From NCBI RefSeq assembly GCF_014205215.1, contig NZ_JACHNC010000001.1:8614501-8678500 (forward strand): a stretch of DNA of 64,000 nucleotides, given 5' to 3'. Positions 63,711-64,000 of the stretch are shown here, one piece after another. The stretch comes from Actinoplanes lobatus (lineage in GTDB: Bacteria > Actinomycetota > Actinomycetes > Mycobacteriales > Micromonosporaceae). The position numbers and the translations under genes were made by a program. The notes beneath the pieces are model-generated. The model was not told the DNA's origin. It worked only from the letters and a program-made list of their open reading frames with translations, and searched no databases. Positions within the stretch are counted from its first letter, which is position 1, and the number at the start of each line of letters is the position of its first letter.

Positions 63711-64000
63711 CTACCGGCCGTTGCGATCCTGCCAGGCGCCGTGGATCCGGGCGAGCGTGTCGTGCGCGTCGCGGGCCACGGCGTCCGGGACCGGTTCGGC
63801 CAGCAGCCGGTCGGCGGTGCGGCGCAGTTCGGCCGCGAAACGCAGACCGTCGGCGGTCAGCGACCCGGACTCCTCGACGGCGGTGAGCCCGCGGTCCACC
63901 TGCAACCGGGTCTCGGCGAAACGGGCCTCGGCCACCGCGACGGTGCCACGCAGCGCCCGCCACGTGTCGGCGACCCCGGCGAAGGCGTAGACGCCCTGCA
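63711..64000 (-). CDS. Unknown protein, C-terminal part (runs off right edge)
   Basis: An open frame enters from the right edge and ends at 63711, tail-to-tail with the STAND gene, 16 bp away. The visible 95 residues are helical and charged (QGVYAFAGVADTWRALRGTVAVAEARFAETRLQV, AELRRTADRLLAEPVPDAVARDAHDTLARIHGAWQDRNGR). No family is recognised. It could begin further right or, less likely, at an internal GTG at 63935. Coding character is good. Confidence 0.55.
   Translation of the reverse strand, partial: QGVYAFAGVADTWRALRGTVAVAEARFAETRLQVDRGLTAVEESGSLTADGLRFAAELRRTADRLLAEPVPDAVARDAHDTLARIHGAWQDRNGR

Overview
The window looks like chromosomal DNA of a high-GC, sporulating-type actinomycete, most likely Micromonosporaceae (Actinoplanes or a close relative). 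The reasons are very GC-rich genes with strong third-position bias, many GTG/TTG starts behind GGAGG-type ribosome sites, and actinobacterial families such as DUF397, MmyB-type XRE regulators, an eukaryote-like Ser/Thr kinase, DUF6193, rifampicin monooxygenase and STAND ATPases. The genus is an inference. I see no rRNA, tRNA, CRISPR array, phage or intact insertion sequence.

1-18 kb: a PadR-controlled ABC exporter (operon running off the left edge, with a clear operator palindrome); a GlxA-type regulator divergent from a saccharopine-dehydrogenase-like reductase; a GNAT enzyme and a DUF397 remnant; an MmyB-XRE regulator divergent from an SDR; a membrane Ser/Thr kinase with a tandem-repeat linker; a UbiA prenyltransferase; a GNAT and a DUF418 protein; a rifampicin monooxygenase preceded by a rifamycin-associated-element-like palindrome; and a large MalT-type LuxR regulator.

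18-38 kb: a helix-hairpin-helix/OmpA pair; a fatty-alcohol oxidation set (GMC oxidase and aldehyde dehydrogenase, with a divergent enoyl-CoA hydratase); a roughly 0.5-kb element bounded by imperfect 105-bp inverted repeats; a frameshifted SEC-C gene; a plant-pathogen-related-like protein; and several regulator/oxidoreductase pairs (TetR/epimerase, AraC/NmrA-like, HxlR/NmrA, MmyB-XRE/aldo-keto reductase). A GGDEF-EAL protein ends in a 46-bp tandem repeat.

39-55 kb holds the most unusual content. A minus-strand operon has almost every junction overlapped: a zinc metallopeptidase (HECGH), a CHAT protease with a degenerate ATPase-like second half, a 1557-residue STAND ATPase with helical repeats and a CHAT-like C-terminus that lacks the catalytic residues, and an unknown 340-residue protein. 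Divergent from it are two coupled, membrane-anchored NB-ARC/STAND proteins, followed tail-to-tail by a polytopic membrane protein with a cysteine-repeat sensor-like domain. By gene content this resembles a signal-activated protease, conflict or cell-death module. A fourth STAND protein, with an N-terminal effector-associated-like domain, lies at 60.8-63.7 kb.

55-64 kb: a divergent LigA-type DNA ligase, a TetR-controlled membrane protein with paired operators, a DUF4334 protein, a zinc alcohol dehydrogenase, a cupin, the fourth STAND gene, and a gene fragment running off the right edge.

A recurring layout is a transcription regulator divergently paired with one NAD(P)-dependent oxidoreductase. 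It occurs six times here with regulators of five families. Starts were refined by eye from ribosome sites and overlaps. Functions rest on motif recognition without any database search.
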